DNA of 64,000 nucleotides from JAWRCU01 sp033542235 (GCF_033542235.1 NZ_JAWRCU010000005.1:124001-188000), one strand, 5' to 3'; positions 51,509 to 60,448 are shown, counted from the first letter of the stretch. Made by a program: numbers and translations. Notes: a model not told the origin generated them from the letters alone.

Positions 51509-52747
51509 ATGTCCGGTCTCTTTGGCGCGCGCCGTAAGGCCGTCATCGCCTTCATCTTTGTCACTGCGGTGCTCGACATCGTGGCGATGGGAATCATTAT
51601 TCCCGTCTTCCCGGAGCTCATCGAGCAATTCATCGGCTCGAACGCGGAAGCCGGCTGGATCAATGGCGTGTTCGTGGCGCTCTGGGCCGGCATGCAGTTC
51701 ATCGCGTCGCCGGTGATCGGCTCACTGTCGGACCGGTACGGTCGGCGGCCGGTCATCCTGCTCTCCTGCCTTGGGCTGGCGGCCGACTATGTGCTCATGG
51801 CGTTGGCGCCGAACCTCTGGTGGCTCGCGCTCGGGCGCATCATTGCCGGCGTCACCTCGTCGAGTTTCACGACGGTGTTTGCCTACATGGCCGACATCAC
51901 GCCGCCGGAGGGCAGGGCGCGCGGCTACGGACTTATCGGCGCCGCCTTCAGCGGCGGCTTCGTGCTCGGACCGCTGATCGGCGGTTTTCTCGGCGAGATC
52001 TCGCCGCGCGCGCCGTTCTGGTTTGCGGCCGGCCTGTCGGGAGTTGCCTTTCTCTACGGTTTGCTCATTCTGCCCGAGTCGCTCAAGCCCGAGAACCGCA
52101 TGGAGTTTTCATGGTCCCGCGCCAACCCGTTCGGCGCGATGCGGCTCCTTGCTTCGCACCCCGAGCTTTCCGGCCTGGCGGTGGTGAACTTCCTTCTCTA
52201 TTTCGCCCACCACGTCTTCTCGGCCGTGTTCGTGCTTTACGCCGGCTATCGCTACGGCTGGGGCGCCTGGCAAGTCGGCGCGCTGCTCGCCATGGTCGGT
52301 CTGCTCGACATGGCGGTGCAAGGGCTGCTCGTCGGTCCGGCGACGAAGCGCTTCGGTGATCGTCCGGTGATGGTCTTCGGCTTGTTCGGCGGAGCGTTTG
52401 GCATTGCCCTGATGGGGTTGGCGCCCGATGGGCTCACCTTTACGCTCGCCATGTTCCCGAATGCGCTCTGGGGCCTAGCCATGCCCACCATTCAGTCGCT
52501 GATGACGCAGCGCGTCTCCGAATCCGAGCAGGGGCAGCTCCAGGGCGCCAACATGAGCGTCGGCAGCATCGCCGGCATCGCCTCGCCACTATTCTTCGGC
52601 GCGGTATACGCCTTCACGCTGAGCGAAGATTCGTGGCTGCCGTTCCCCGGCACATCGTTTCTCATCGCCGCGCTGGTGCTCCTTGCTGCTGCGGTGATCG
52701 GCTGGAGGGTGGCGCGGCGGGCCGAACGCGCCGAGCAGCCGGCGTAA
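51509..52747 (+). CDS. MFS transporter, TetA-like
   Basis: A 412-residue, 12-helix major facilitator. The first loop signature between helices 2 and 3 is GSLSDRYGRRPVILLS, and the helix 5 region AYMADITPPEGRARGYGLIGAAFSGGFVLGPLIGGFLGE is the pattern of drug/proton antiporters of the TetA/Bcr type. Actual substrate unknown; calling it tetracycline resistance would not be supported. ATG at 51509, AGGA upstream. Divergent from the glycosyltransferase gene. Confidence 0.82.
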   Translation: MSGLFGARRKAVIAFIFVTAVLDIVAMGIIIPVFPELIEQFIGSNAEAGWINGVFVALWAGMQFIASPVIGSLSDRYGRRPVILLSCLGLAADYVLMALAPNLWWLALGRIIAGVTSSSFTTVFAYMADITPPEGRARGYGLIGAAFSGGFVLGPLIGGFLGEISPRAPFWFAAGLSGVAFLYGLLILPESLKPENRMEFSWSRANPFGAMRLLASHPELSGLAVVNFLLYFAHHVFSAVFVLYAGYRYGWGAWQVGALLAMVGLLDMAVQGLLVGPATKRFGDRPVMVFGLFGGAFGIALMGLAPDGLTFTLAMFPNALWGLAMPTIQSLMTQRVSESEQGQLQGANMSVGSIAGIASPLFFGAVYAFTLSEDSWLPFPGTSFLIAALVLLAAAVIGWRVARRAERAEQPA

Positions 52748-52805
52748 TGGCTTACGCCGCTCTGCATGCCTTGAACCCGCGCCCGATTTCGGGCAAGTCG
52801 CGAGC

Positions 52806-53069
52806 ATGTATGCTCCTCCCGCTCGTCCGATCGATCATGCAGTGCTGCCGGTCCTCGATTTGGCGACAGCCGGCAACCGAGTGACGAAGCTCGGCTTCAC
52901 CGTGGCGCCGGAAGGCTATCATCCCATCGGCATTGCAACTGCCAATGCGCCGGGCGCAGAAGATATCCTTCGGGCCATGCAGGTTGCTTTCGAGAGGCGC
53001 AACAATCGTGTCATCGTCCAACCCGCGCCTGGTCAGGGTGCGCTATTCGCATTCGGGGAAGAGCAATGA
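52806..53069 (+). pseudogene. VOC-family remnant, probably internally deleted
   Basis: 87 residues. The N-terminal half, IDHAVLPVLDLATAGNRVTKLGFTVAPEGYHPIGIATANA, matches the opening of glyoxalase-like VOC proteins (about 250-300 residues long). The rest, AEDILRAMQVAFERRNNRVIVQPAPGQGALFAFGEEQ, looks like a distinct C-terminal part. The expected middle is missing, without a frameshift. The stop overlaps kdsA as ATGA, so the remnant may still serve translational coupling. It could instead be a genuinely short gene. Confidence 0.5.
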
Positions 53070-53899
53070 GCAAGCCAAACGGCGTTGTGAATGTCGGAAG
53101 TGTGGCATTCGCCAATACTGCGCCGCTGGCCCTGATTGCCGGCCCTTGCCAGCTCGAATCGCGCCAGCACGCATTCGACATGGCCGGCGCGCTCAAGGAA
53201 ATCGCCGAGCGGCTCGGCATCGGTCTGGTCTACAAGACCAGCTTCGACAAGGCGAATAGAACCTCGCTGAAGGCCACGCGCGGCGCCGGTCTGGACGCGG
53301 CGCTGCCGGTCTTTGACGACCTGCGCAATGAATTCGGCCTACCCGTGCTAACTGACATCCATAACGAGGAACAATGCGCGATCGTGGCGCCGCATGTCGA
53401 TGTCTTGCAGATCCCGGCTTTCCTCAGCCGCCAAACTGATCTGCTTGTCGCCGCCGCCAAGACGGGCAAGGTGGTCAACGTGAAGAAGGGCCAGTTCCTC
53501 GCGCCCTGGGATATGAAGAACGTGGTGGCCAAGCTGACCGACAGCGGCAACCCGAACGTGCTGGTGACCGAGCGTGGCGCTTCCTTCGGATATAACACGC
53601 TGGTGTCCGACATGCGCGCACTGCCGATCATGGCTGAGACCGGCGCGCCGGTGATCTTCGACGCCACGCATTCCGTGCAGCAGCCTGGAGGTCAGGGCGG
53701 CTCGTCGGGTGGCGAGCGCCGTTTCGTGCAGACACTGGCGCGCGCGGCGGTGGCCGTCGGCGTGGCGGGCGTCTTCATCGAGACGCATCAGGATCCCGAC
53801 AACTCGACCTCTTCGGATGGCCCGAACATGGTGCCGCTGAAAGACATGCCGGCCCTGCTTGAACGGCTGATCGCCTTGGATCGCGTTGCGAAATCATAG
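53066..53899 (+). CDS. kdsA: 3-deoxy-8-phosphooctulonate synthase
   Basis: KdsA condenses PEP with arabinose-5-phosphate to Kdo-8-P for the LPS core. TIM-barrel signature: LIAGPCQLESRQHAFDMAG, then VYKTSFDKANRTSLKATRGAGLD, TERGASFGYNTLVSDMR and IFDATHSVQQPGGQGGSSGG. 277 residues. ATG overlaps the upstream stop. Complements the lpx cluster 25 kb away. Confidence 0.96.
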   Translation: MSKPNGVVNVGSVAFANTAPLALIAGPCQLESRQHAFDMAGALKEIAERLGIGLVYKTSFDKANRTSLKATRGAGLDAALPVFDDLRNEFGLPVLTDIHNEEQCAIVAPHVDVLQIPAFLSRQTDLLVAAAKTGKVVNVKKGQFLAPWDMKNVVAKLTDSGNPNVLVTERGASFGYNTLVSDMRALPIMAETGAPVIFDATHSVQQPGGQGGSSGGERRFVQTLARAAVAVGVAGVFIETHQDPDNSTSSDGPNMVPLKDMPALLERLIALDRVAKS

Positions 53900-54008
53900 G
53901 CCGGGATTGAGGGGAACACCCGCCGGTATATCTTTGCTTCGAGTCAGTCTGAGGATCACATTCGTCGTAGCGGACTGAGCGCAGCCCGCCTGGTCCACGG
54001 CGCTGTCC

Positions 54009-54033
54009 GGAACTTCGGACGAAGCTTCCCGTT
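54009..54033 (+). promoter_or_regulatory. EcfG-type general stress promoter
   Basis: GGAAC (54009-54013), 16 bases, CGTT (54030-54033) is the alphaproteobacterial EcfG consensus GGAAC-N16/17-CGTT. Transcription would start near 54040, 32 bases before the PRC-barrel ATG, with GAGGAG just after. Confidence 0.7.
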
Positions 54034-54071
54034 GGTTTGTGATCCATTCACTCAACGAGGAGAACAAGACA

Positions 54072-54437
54072 ATGCCGACCCTTAGCGGACATACAGACGC
54101 TATTCGCGCTTCGCGCGTGATCGGAACATCAGTCTACAATACTGCCGGCGACCACATAGGCACAATCGAGGACGTGATGCTGGAAAAGGCTTCGAACGGC
54201 ATCATGTTCGCGGTCATCGGCTTTGGCGGCTTTTTAGGAATTGGCGAAAAATATCACGCTATTCCATGGTCGGTACTCGACTATGAGCCCACCCGCGGCG
54301 GCTATGTCGTCCCTTTCACCAAGGAGCAGCTCCAGGCTGCGCCGAGCTACACGATTGACGAGCTGACCCAAGGCGACGGTCAGGTCGCGCGCAATGCCTC
54401 GTATGAGTACTGGCACGTTGATCCCTACTGGCACTGA
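54072..54437 (+). CDS. PRC-barrel domain protein
   Basis: 121 residues. The PRC-barrel fold is read from AIRASRVIGTSVYNTAGDHIGTIEDVMLEKASNGIMFAVIGFGGFLGIGEKYHAIPWSVLDY, typical of the stress-associated small PRC proteins of alphaproteobacteria. ATG at 54072 has GAGGAG 9 bases upstream. A GTG (54039) in frame is not needed. An EcfG-type promoter sits 40 bases before. No enzymatic role is implied; PRC barrels are binding domains, for instance for RNA or membrane partners. Confidence 0.85.
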   Translation: MPTLSGHTDAIRASRVIGTSVYNTAGDHIGTIEDVMLEKASNGIMFAVIGFGGFLGIGEKYHAIPWSVLDYEPTRGGYVVPFTKEQLQAAPSYTIDELTQGDGQVARNASYEYWHVDPYWH

Positions 54438-54607
54438 GCACTGAGCGCGGCGGGCCGAAGCCAGGCACGGCGGGCCTCTTCGAATGCTCGCCGGCTCACC
54501 CCAGTGATGGCTTTCGGGGGAAAGCCGGATTTCCCAATTCTCGGCCGCTATGCAGCGGCGTGATTTTCCGACTAAGGTCGGCATGACGAATGGAAAGGTG
54601 GCGCGTC

Positions 54608-55591
54608 ATGCCGACATCCGGTTTCCCGATCTTCGATCTTTCGCGCTTCGAGAAGGCCGGGATGGCCGAGCGCGCGGTCCTGGGCGCCGAGGTTGATGGA
54701 ATTTGCCGCAGCACGGGCTTTCTGGCAGTCAGCGGACATGGGGTGCCGCAGCCCATTATCGAAGCCGCCTGGTCTGCAGCTCATGCCTTTTTTGACTTGC
54801 CGGCGGAGGCGAAGGAGAAGGTGCGGGCGCCTTATGCCGGCTACCCCTATGGATATCTCGGGCCAGGGGTCGAGGCGCTCGCCAAATCGAAAGGCGCCGA
54901 TACACCGCCTGATTTGAAGGAAAGTTTCAACGGAGGCCCACCGTCCGTTCCGTCGGGTTTGAGCGATCCCGAAGCTCTTTCATTCTGCTATGCCGAGACG
55001 ATCTGGCCCGCCGCGCCGGAGGGTTTCGTCGATGCGTGGAAGGCTTACTACAGAGCAATGGAGAATCTGGCGGCGCGGATAATGCGCGTCTTTGCGGTAG
55101 CGCTGAAGCTGCCGGAACATTTCTTCGAGGAGATGATCGATCGGCCCATCAGCGCAATGCGCGCTCTCAACTATCCGGAAGCCTCGGTTGCGCCCAAGCC
55201 AGGCCAGCTCAGGGCAGGCGCGCATACCGACTACGGCAGCCTGACGATCCTGTTGCCGCAGGCGGGCTCAGGCGGGCTGCAGATCTACACGCCAGAGGGC
55301 AAGTGGAGCGAGGTGCCGCCGGTGCCGGGCGCCTTCATCATCAATATCGGCGACCTGATGGCGCTGTGGACCAACGACCGCTGGGTCTCGACGTTGCACC
55401 GTGTCGTCAACTCGGACGGCAATGCGGCGCGAAGGCAGTCGTTTGCCTTTTTTCACCAGCCCAACTGGGATGCCGAGATAAGCTGTATCGAATCCTGCCT
55501 GGCGCCAGGAGAAAGGCCGCGCTATGCGCCCGTCCTTTCGGGGCCCTATCTGATGTCCAAGTTCAAGTCGACTGTTAAGCCGGCGGCTTGA
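54608..55591 (+). CDS. isopenicillin N synthase-like 2-oxoglutarate/Fe(II) oxygenase
   Basis: 327 residues. Double-stranded beta-helix with the iron ligands HTD (in AGAHTDYGSLTIL, about residue 207) and a later His in STLHRVVN. The 2-oxoglutarate-binding RxS is RRQSFAFF. The N-terminal DIOX_N domain is seen as FPIFDLSRFEKAGM to TGFLAVSGHGV. Start ATG at 54608 with AAAGGTGG upstream; the ATG at 54590 is less likely. The substrate is unknown; antibiotic synthesis is not implied by the family name. Confidence 0.88.
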   Translation: MPTSGFPIFDLSRFEKAGMAERAVLGAEVDGICRSTGFLAVSGHGVPQPIIEAAWSAAHAFFDLPAEAKEKVRAPYAGYPYGYLGPGVEALAKSKGADTPPDLKESFNGGPPSVPSGLSDPEALSFCYAETIWPAAPEGFVDAWKAYYRAMENLAARIMRVFAVALKLPEHFFEEMIDRPISAMRALNYPEASVAPKPGQLRAGAHTDYGSLTILLPQAGSGGLQIYTPEGKWSEVPPVPGAFIINIGDLMALWTNDRWVSTLHRVVNSDGNAARRQSFAFFHQPNWDAEISCIESCLAPGERPRYAPVLSGPYLMSKFKSTVKPAA

Positions 55592-55597
55592 GATCAG

Positions 55598-55987
55598 ATG
55601 ATGACGAGCAGCATAAGTTTTGCCCTGATCGTCAACATCCCGACTATTATCCTCGTCTTCCTGATGTTTATCGGCGGCGCACCAGGTGATTACGGCCGCC
55701 GCGCCTTGCTCGTCTATGCGGCCCTGCTGGTCGCCGTCTTCGGCGCGCTGTTCGGGTCAGCCCTCGCCAACCCGGTCGTCATTTATGTCGCGATTCTCGC
55801 CGGTTTCGCTGCGGCTGCTCTGCCCGGTTTCTGGGGGCTGCTCATAGCGGCGATTGCGCTCGGTGCGATCGCCATTGCCGGGTTGGTGATCCCGTTGCCG
55901 TTCTCGCTTCTGGGGCCGGTGATTGCCTGCGCAGGCACCGCCTCTGCCTTCGCCTTCGCTCACAATCGCGCTGCCGTCCGGCTCTGA
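55598..55987 (+). CDS. small integral membrane protein, unknown function
   Basis: 129 residues with about four hydrophobic segments: FALIVNIPTIILVFLMFIGG, then ALLVYAALLVAVFGALFGSAL, VIYVAILAGFAAAALPGFWGLL and AIALGAIAIAGLVIPLPFSLL. I do not recognise a family. It starts 6 bases after the oxygenase stop (ATGATG), so the two genes look coupled. Polarity and coupling are the only leads on function. Confidence 0.7.
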   Translation: MMTSSISFALIVNIPTIILVFLMFIGGAPGDYGRRALLVYAALLVAVFGALFGSALANPVVIYVAILAGFAAAALPGFWGLLIAAIALGAIAIAGLVIPLPFSLLGPVIACAGTASAFAFAHNRAAVRL

Positions 55988-56103
55988 CCCGTGAGCCTGG
56001 CTTGCTCTGATCAAAAATAAACTCTCCCCGTGCATTGCCTTTCTCGCGGGGCTTTGGCTAAGACAACGCGGCTTTCAATCGACAGGAACAGAGGGGTTTG
56101 CGC

Positions 56104-57384
56104 ATGACTGCCATCATCGACGTCGTGGGGCGCGAGATTCTGGACAGCCGCGGCAATCCGACCGTCGAAGTCGACGTGGTGCTGGAAGACGGGTCGATGG
56201 GGCGCGCCGCCGTACCCTCCGGCGCCTCGACCGGCGCGCATGAAGCCGTCGAATTGCGTGATGGCGGACAGCGCTTCCTTGGCAAGGGCGTCGAGCGCGC
56301 GGTGGAAGCTGTCAACGGCGAGATTTTCGAGGCGATCGGCGGGATGGAAGCCGAGAACCAGCTCCATATCGACCAGACGATGATCGAGCTTGACGGCACT
56401 CCGAACAAGAGCAGGCTTGGAGCAAATGCCATCCTCGGCGTATCGCTGGCTGTCGCCAAGGCTGCCGCCGAGGCCGCGGGGCTTCCGCTCTACCGCTACG
56501 TCGGCGGAGCGCATGCACACATACTGCCCGTCCCGATGATGAACATCGTCAATGGCGGCGTGCATGCCGACAATCCGATCGATTTCCAGGAATTCATGAT
56601 CATGCCGATCGGCGCGCCGACCCTGCGCGACGCAGTGCGCTGGGGTTCGGAAATCTTCCACACGCTGAAGAAGGGCCTCAAGGAGGCCGGCCACAACACG
56701 AATGTCGGCGACGAGGGTGGCTTTGCACCAAATCTGAAGAGCGCGCAGGCCGCGCTAGACTTCGTCGTGGCTTCGATCGAGAAGGCCGGTTACAAGCCCG
56801 GCGAGGAAGTTGCGCTCGCGCTCGATTGCGCCTCGACCGAGTTCTTCAAGGACGGCAACTACGTCTATGAGGGCGAGCGCAAGGCGCGCGATCCGAAGGC
56901 GCAGGCCAAATATCTGGCCAAGCTCGTCGCCGATTATCCGATCATCTCGATCGAAGACGGCATGGCCGAGGACGATTGGGAAGGCTGGAAGACACTGACC
57001 GACCTCGTGGGCGGCAAGGTGCAGCTCGTCGGCGACGACCTTTTCGTTACGAATGCTGCTCGCCTCCGGGATGGCATTCGCATGGGAGTCGCCAATTCGA
57101 TCCTGGTCAAAGTGAACCAGATCGGCTCGCTGTCTGAGACGCTCGATGCGGTCGCGACCGCCCACAAGGCAGCCTACACCGCGGTCATGTCCCACCGCTC
57201 CGGCGAGACGGAAGATTCCACTATTGCCGATCTCGCCGTTGCGACCAATTGCGGGCAGATCAAGACCGGCTCGCTCGCCCGCTCCGACCGCACCGCCAAG
57301 TACAACCAGCTCATCCGCATCGAGGAAGAGCTCGGCAAGCAGGCGAGCTATGCGGGCAAGAGCGTGGTGAAGGCACAAGGCTGA
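56104..57384 (+). CDS. eno: enolase
   Basis: Enolase interconverts 2-phosphoglycerate and phosphoenolpyruvate. Catalytic features: GREILDSRGNPTVEVDV near the start, VGDEGGFAPNL, the metal ligands D and E (in LALDCAST, ISIEDGM and VGDDLFVTN) and VMSHRSGETEDSTIADLAV. 426 residues from ATG at 56104, with GAGGGG upstream; a TTG two codons earlier is in frame. Confidence 0.97.
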   Translation: MTAIIDVVGREILDSRGNPTVEVDVVLEDGSMGRAAVPSGASTGAHEAVELRDGGQRFLGKGVERAVEAVNGEIFEAIGGMEAENQLHIDQTMIELDGTPNKSRLGANAILGVSLAVAKAAAEAAGLPLYRYVGGAHAHILPVPMMNIVNGGVHADNPIDFQEFMIMPIGAPTLRDAVRWGSEIFHTLKKGLKEAGHNTNVGDEGGFAPNLKSAQAALDFVVASIEKAGYKPGEEVALALDCASTEFFKDGNYVYEGERKARDPKAQAKYLAKLVADYPIISIEDGMAEDDWEGWKTLTDLVGGKVQLVGDDLFVTNAARLRDGIRMGVANSILVKVNQIGSLSETLDAVATAHKAAYTAVMSHRSGETEDSTIADLAVATNCGQIKTGSLARSDRTAKYNQLIRIEEELGKQASYAGKSVVKAQG

Positions 57385-57451
57385 TCTTCAGCTTTCGTTG
57401 GTAACTCTCTATTAAGCAAGATCAGGCGACATGGTGCGCAAGGAGCGCGCC

Positions 57452-57778
57452 ATGTGGACCCGCCAGCACAAGAATCGAAATACCGGCCGTTTGATCGTGC
57501 CTGCGATCTCGGCCCTGTTTCTCGCCTATTTCGGCTTTCACGCCTATCACGGCGAGTTCGGCATCAATTCGAAATACCAGCTCGAGGCACAGGCCCTGGA
57601 GCTCAACGAAGAACTTGCCGCTATCAAAGCGCAGAGGCTCGAGCTCGAGCGCCGTGTGCAGCTGATGCATGACGGCACGCTCGAGAAGGATATGCTGGAC
57701 GAGCAGGCGCGCCGCTCGCTGAACGTGTCGCATTCGGATGAGATCACCATCATGCTCGATCCTGCGGCGGCGAATTAA
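57452..57778 (+). CDS. ftsB: septum formation initiator FtsB/DivIC-like
   Basis: A single-pass protein of the divisome (FtsQLB). From MWTRQHKNRNTGRLIVPAISALFLAYFGFHAYHGEFGINS, a cytoplasmic basic start plus one transmembrane helix, it continues into a coiled coil (residues 42-75, QLEAQALELNEELAAIKAQRLELERR). The usual DEQARRSLNVSHSDEI end is present. ATG at 57452 with AAGGAG upstream and the typical MWTR-HK start; 108 residues. It lies between eno and pdhA. Confidence 0.88.
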   Translation: MWTRQHKNRNTGRLIVPAISALFLAYFGFHAYHGEFGINSKYQLEAQALELNEELAAIKAQRLELERRVQLMHDGTLEKDMLDEQARRSLNVSHSDEITIMLDPAAAN

Positions 57779-57789
57779 CAGAATTCAAG

Positions 57790-57819
57790 TTAATCGATAA
57801 TTTATCGAGCGAATAGAAT
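57790..57819 (+). promoter_or_regulatory. candidate pdh operon promoter with palindromic operator
   Basis: TCGATAATTTATCGA (57794-57808) is a perfect palindrome around a central T. It overlaps a possible promoter, TTAATC (57790-57795), 18-base spacer, TAGAAT (57814-57819). A repressor of the pyruvate dehydrogenase genes could bind here; its identity is unknown. Confidence 0.45.
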
Positions 57820-57856
57820 AGGTTAGCCGCGGGCTGGCCGTGCGTTTTGCATGCCT

Positions 57857-57878
57857 GCCATGCGTTTTTCCGCATGGC
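57857..57878 (+). repeat. hairpin in the pdhA leader
   Basis: GCCATGCG (57857-57864) and CGCATGGC (57871-57878) form a perfect 8-base stem with a 6-base loop, about 100 bases before the pdhA ATG. No T-run follows. Confidence 0.4.
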
Positions 57879-57976
57879 CGAACCCAACTCTCCATGCTAG
57901 CGTTTACGGAACGAGATGGGTCGCGTGGGGTGCGACGGCCCCAATGTCCATCAAGAGACATATTAGGGAGCGACTG

Positions 57977-59014
57977 ATGGCGACCGCCGCCAAGAAAACA
58001 TCAGCCAAATCACGCACTGAAATCAAGCAAAGCCTCACTACGCCGCAGCCTGCAGACTTCAGTAAGGAGCAGGAACTGGCGGTTTTTCGCGATATGCTCC
58101 TGATCCGGCGATTCGAGGAGAAAGCCGGCCAGCTCTACGGCATGGGCTTCATCGGTGGCTTCTGTCATCTCTATATCGGTCAGGAAGCGGTCGTTACCGG
58201 CCTCAAGATGACAATGCGGGAAGGCGATCAGATGATCACTGCCTACCGCGACCATGGTCATATGCTTGCGATGGAGATGTCACCGCGCGGGGTGATGGCT
58301 GAATTGACCGGGCGCCGCGGTGGTTACTCCAAGGGCAAGGGCGGCTCCATGCACATGTTCTCCAAGGAGAAGAACTTCTATGGGGGGCACGGCATCGTCG
58401 GCGCGCAGGTCCCCCTCGGCACCGGGCTCGCTTTTGCCAACCGCTATAGGCAGAACAATTCGGTCGCGTTGACTTTCTTTGGCGACGGCGCGGCCAACCA
58501 GGGTCAGGTCTACGAGAGCTTCAACATGGCCTCGCTGTGGAAGCTGCCGATCGTCTACATCATCGAGAATAACCGCTATGCGATGGGCACGTCCGTCGCA
58601 CGCTCCTCGGCCGAGACCGTGTTCTCGCATCGTGGCCTATCGTTCAAGATTCCCGGCCTTCAGGTCGATGGCATGGATGTGCGGGCCGTGAAATCGGCGG
58701 GCGATCTTGCGCTCGAGTGGTGCCGCTCCGGCGAGGGGCCCATCATCCTCGAAATGCTGACTTACCGCTATCGCGGCCACTCCATGTCCGACCCAGCCAA
58801 GTATCGGACCAAGGAGGAAGTGCAGAAGATGCGCTCCGAGCACGACCCGATCGAGCAGGTCAGGGCACGCCTGATCGCGAAGAAATGGGCGAGCGAGGAG
58901 GAGCTCAAAGGCATCGACAAGGAGGTGCGTGACATCGTGGCGGACGCCGCAGAATTTGCCCAGACCGATCCCGAGCCGGACGTGTCCGAGCTTTGGACCG
59001 ACGTCGTGCTTTAA
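57977..59014 (+). CDS. pdhA: pyruvate dehydrogenase E1 component, alpha subunit
   Basis: E1 alpha binds thiamine diphosphate and starts pyruvate decarboxylation. Seen: RDMLLIRRFEEKAGQLYGMG, the regulatory loop region GGSMHMFSKEKNFYGGHGIVG, then the ThDP motif FFGDGAANQGQVYESFNMASLW to ENNRYAMGT. 345 residues from ATG at 57977 (AGGGAG upstream). First gene of the pdh operon, 12 bases from pdhB. Confidence 0.97.
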   Translation: MATAAKKTSAKSRTEIKQSLTTPQPADFSKEQELAVFRDMLLIRRFEEKAGQLYGMGFIGGFCHLYIGQEAVVTGLKMTMREGDQMITAYRDHGHMLAMEMSPRGVMAELTGRRGGYSKGKGGSMHMFSKEKNFYGGHGIVGAQVPLGTGLAFANRYRQNNSVALTFFGDGAANQGQVYESFNMASLWKLPIVYIIENNRYAMGTSVARSSAETVFSHRGLSFKIPGLQVDGMDVRAVKSAGDLALEWCRSGEGPIILEMLTYRYRGHSMSDPAKYRTKEEVQKMRSEHDPIEQVRARLIAKKWASEEELKGIDKEVRDIVADAAEFAQTDPEPDVSELWTDVVL

Positions 59015-59026
59015 GGGGGGCGAAAG

Positions 59027-60448
59027 ATGCCGATCGATATTTTGATGCCAGCGCTCTCGCCGACGATGGAAGAGGGCAATCTCGCCAAATGGCTGAAGAA
59101 TGAGGGCGACAAGGTCGCCTCAGGGGACGTGATCGCTGAAATCGAAACAGACAAGGCCACCATGGAGGTGGAGGCTGTCGACGAGGGCACGCTCGGAAAG
59201 ATCTTGATCCCGGCCGGCACCGAAGGCGTCAAGGTCAATACGCCGATCGCGGTACTGCTGCAGGAAGGCGAAAGCGCCGCAAATGTTCGCAAGGGCGATG
59301 GCTCCCCGGCCGTCGCAGAGGCGCCTGCCGAGGCAAAACGCGATGATGCGGGCGGCAAAGCGCGCGAGCCGCAGGAAGAGCCTAGCGCCAAGAAGGATAC
59401 CGCTGTCCCGGCAGCGCCGAAGGTTCAGGTGGCTGCTGATCCGGATATTCCAGCCGGCACCGAGATGGTCCAGATGACCGTCCGCGAAGCACTGCGCGAT
59501 GCCATGGCTGAGGAGATGCGCCGCGATCCGGACGTCTTCGTCATGGGCGAGGAGGTCGCCGAATATCAGGGTGCCTATAAGATCACCCAAGGTTTGCTGC
59601 AGGAGTTCGGGGCGCGGCGCGTCGTAGACACGCCTATCACGGAGCACGGCTTCGCCGGGGTGGGTGTTGGCGCAGCTTTTGCGGGCCTTAAGCCCATCGT
59701 GGAGTTCATGACCTTCAACTTCGCCATGCAGGCGATCGACCAGATCGTCAATTCGGCGGCGAAGACGCTCTATATGTCCGGCGGCCAGATGGGCGCGCCG
59801 ATCGTCTTCCGCGGGCCGAACGGCGCGGCCGCCCGCGTCGCCGCCCAGCACAGCCAGGACTACGCGGCCTGGTACAGCCACATCCCTGGCCTGAAGGTCA
59901 TCCAACCCTATACGGCCGCTGACGCCAAGGGCCTGCTCAAGGCCGCGATCCGCGATCCGAACCCGGTGATCTTCCTCGAGAACGAGATTCTCTACGGCCA
60001 TTCCTTCGAGGTGCCGAAGCTCGACGATTTCGTGCTGCCGATCGGCAAGGCGCGCATCCATAAGACGGGCAAGGACGTCACCATCGTCTCCTTCGGCATC
60101 GGCATGACCTATGTCGTGAAGGCCGAGGCCGAGCTTGCCGGCATAGGCATCGACGCTGAGATCATCGACCTGCGTACGATCCGGCCGATGGACCTCGATA
60201 CCGTGATCGCTTCGGTGAAGAAGACAAATCGCCTGGTCGTTGTGGAGGAAGGCTTCCCGCAATCATCGGTCGGCGACTTCATCGCCAACCAGGTGTCGCG
60301 CCGCGCCTTCGACTGGTTGGATGCACCGGTGACCACGATCGCCGGCAAGGATGTGCCGATGCCTTATGCCGCCAATCTGGAAAAGCTGGCGTTGCCGAGC
60401 GTCGCGGAGGTTGTCGAGGCGGTTAAGGCAGTGACTTATCGAGGATAG
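59027..60448 (+). CDS. pdhB: pyruvate dehydrogenase E1 component, beta subunit with lipoyl domain
   Basis: 473 residues. Unusual N-terminal lipoyl domain (about 1-78; the lipoyl Lys lies in EIETDKATMEVEAV) joined by an Ala/Pro/Lys linker (85-145) to the E1 beta ThDP-binding half (from about 148, VREALRDAMAEEMRRDPDVFVMGEEVAEYQGAYKI). The C-terminal transketolase domain includes QPYTAADAKGLLKAAIRDPNP. An E1 beta carrying its own lipoyl domain is the known alphaproteobacterial form. Downstream Uma2 gene starts 64 bases on. Confidence 0.96.
   Translation: MPIDILMPALSPTMEEGNLAKWLKNEGDKVASGDVIAEIETDKATMEVEAVDEGTLGKILIPAGTEGVKVNTPIAVLLQEGESAANVRKGDGSPAVAEAPAEAKRDDAGGKAREPQEEPSAKKDTAVPAAPKVQVAADPDIPAGTEMVQMTVREALRDAMAEEMRRDPDVFVMGEEVAEYQGAYKITQGLLQEFGARRVVDTPITEHGFAGVGVGAAFAGLKPIVEFMTFNFAMQAIDQIVNSAAKTLYMSGGQMGAPIVFRGPNGAAARVAAQHSQDYAAWYSHIPGLKVIQPYTAADAKGLLKAAIRDPNPVIFLENEILYGHSFEVPKLDDFVLPIGKARIHKTGKDVTIVSFGIGMTYVVKAEAELAGIGIDAEIIDLRTIRPMDLDTVIASVKKTNRLVVVEEGFPQSSVGDFIANQVSRRAFDWLDAPVTTIAGKDVPMPYAANLEKLALPSVAEVVEAVKAVTYRG

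Noticed and set aside
51509..52747. Naming the MFS gene as a tetracycline resistance gene
   Set aside because: Only the general antiporter pattern is visible; substrate cannot be inferred.
54608..55591. Assigning the 2-oxoglutarate oxygenase to beta-lactam synthesis
   Set aside because: No other antibiotic genes nearby; the family name is historical.
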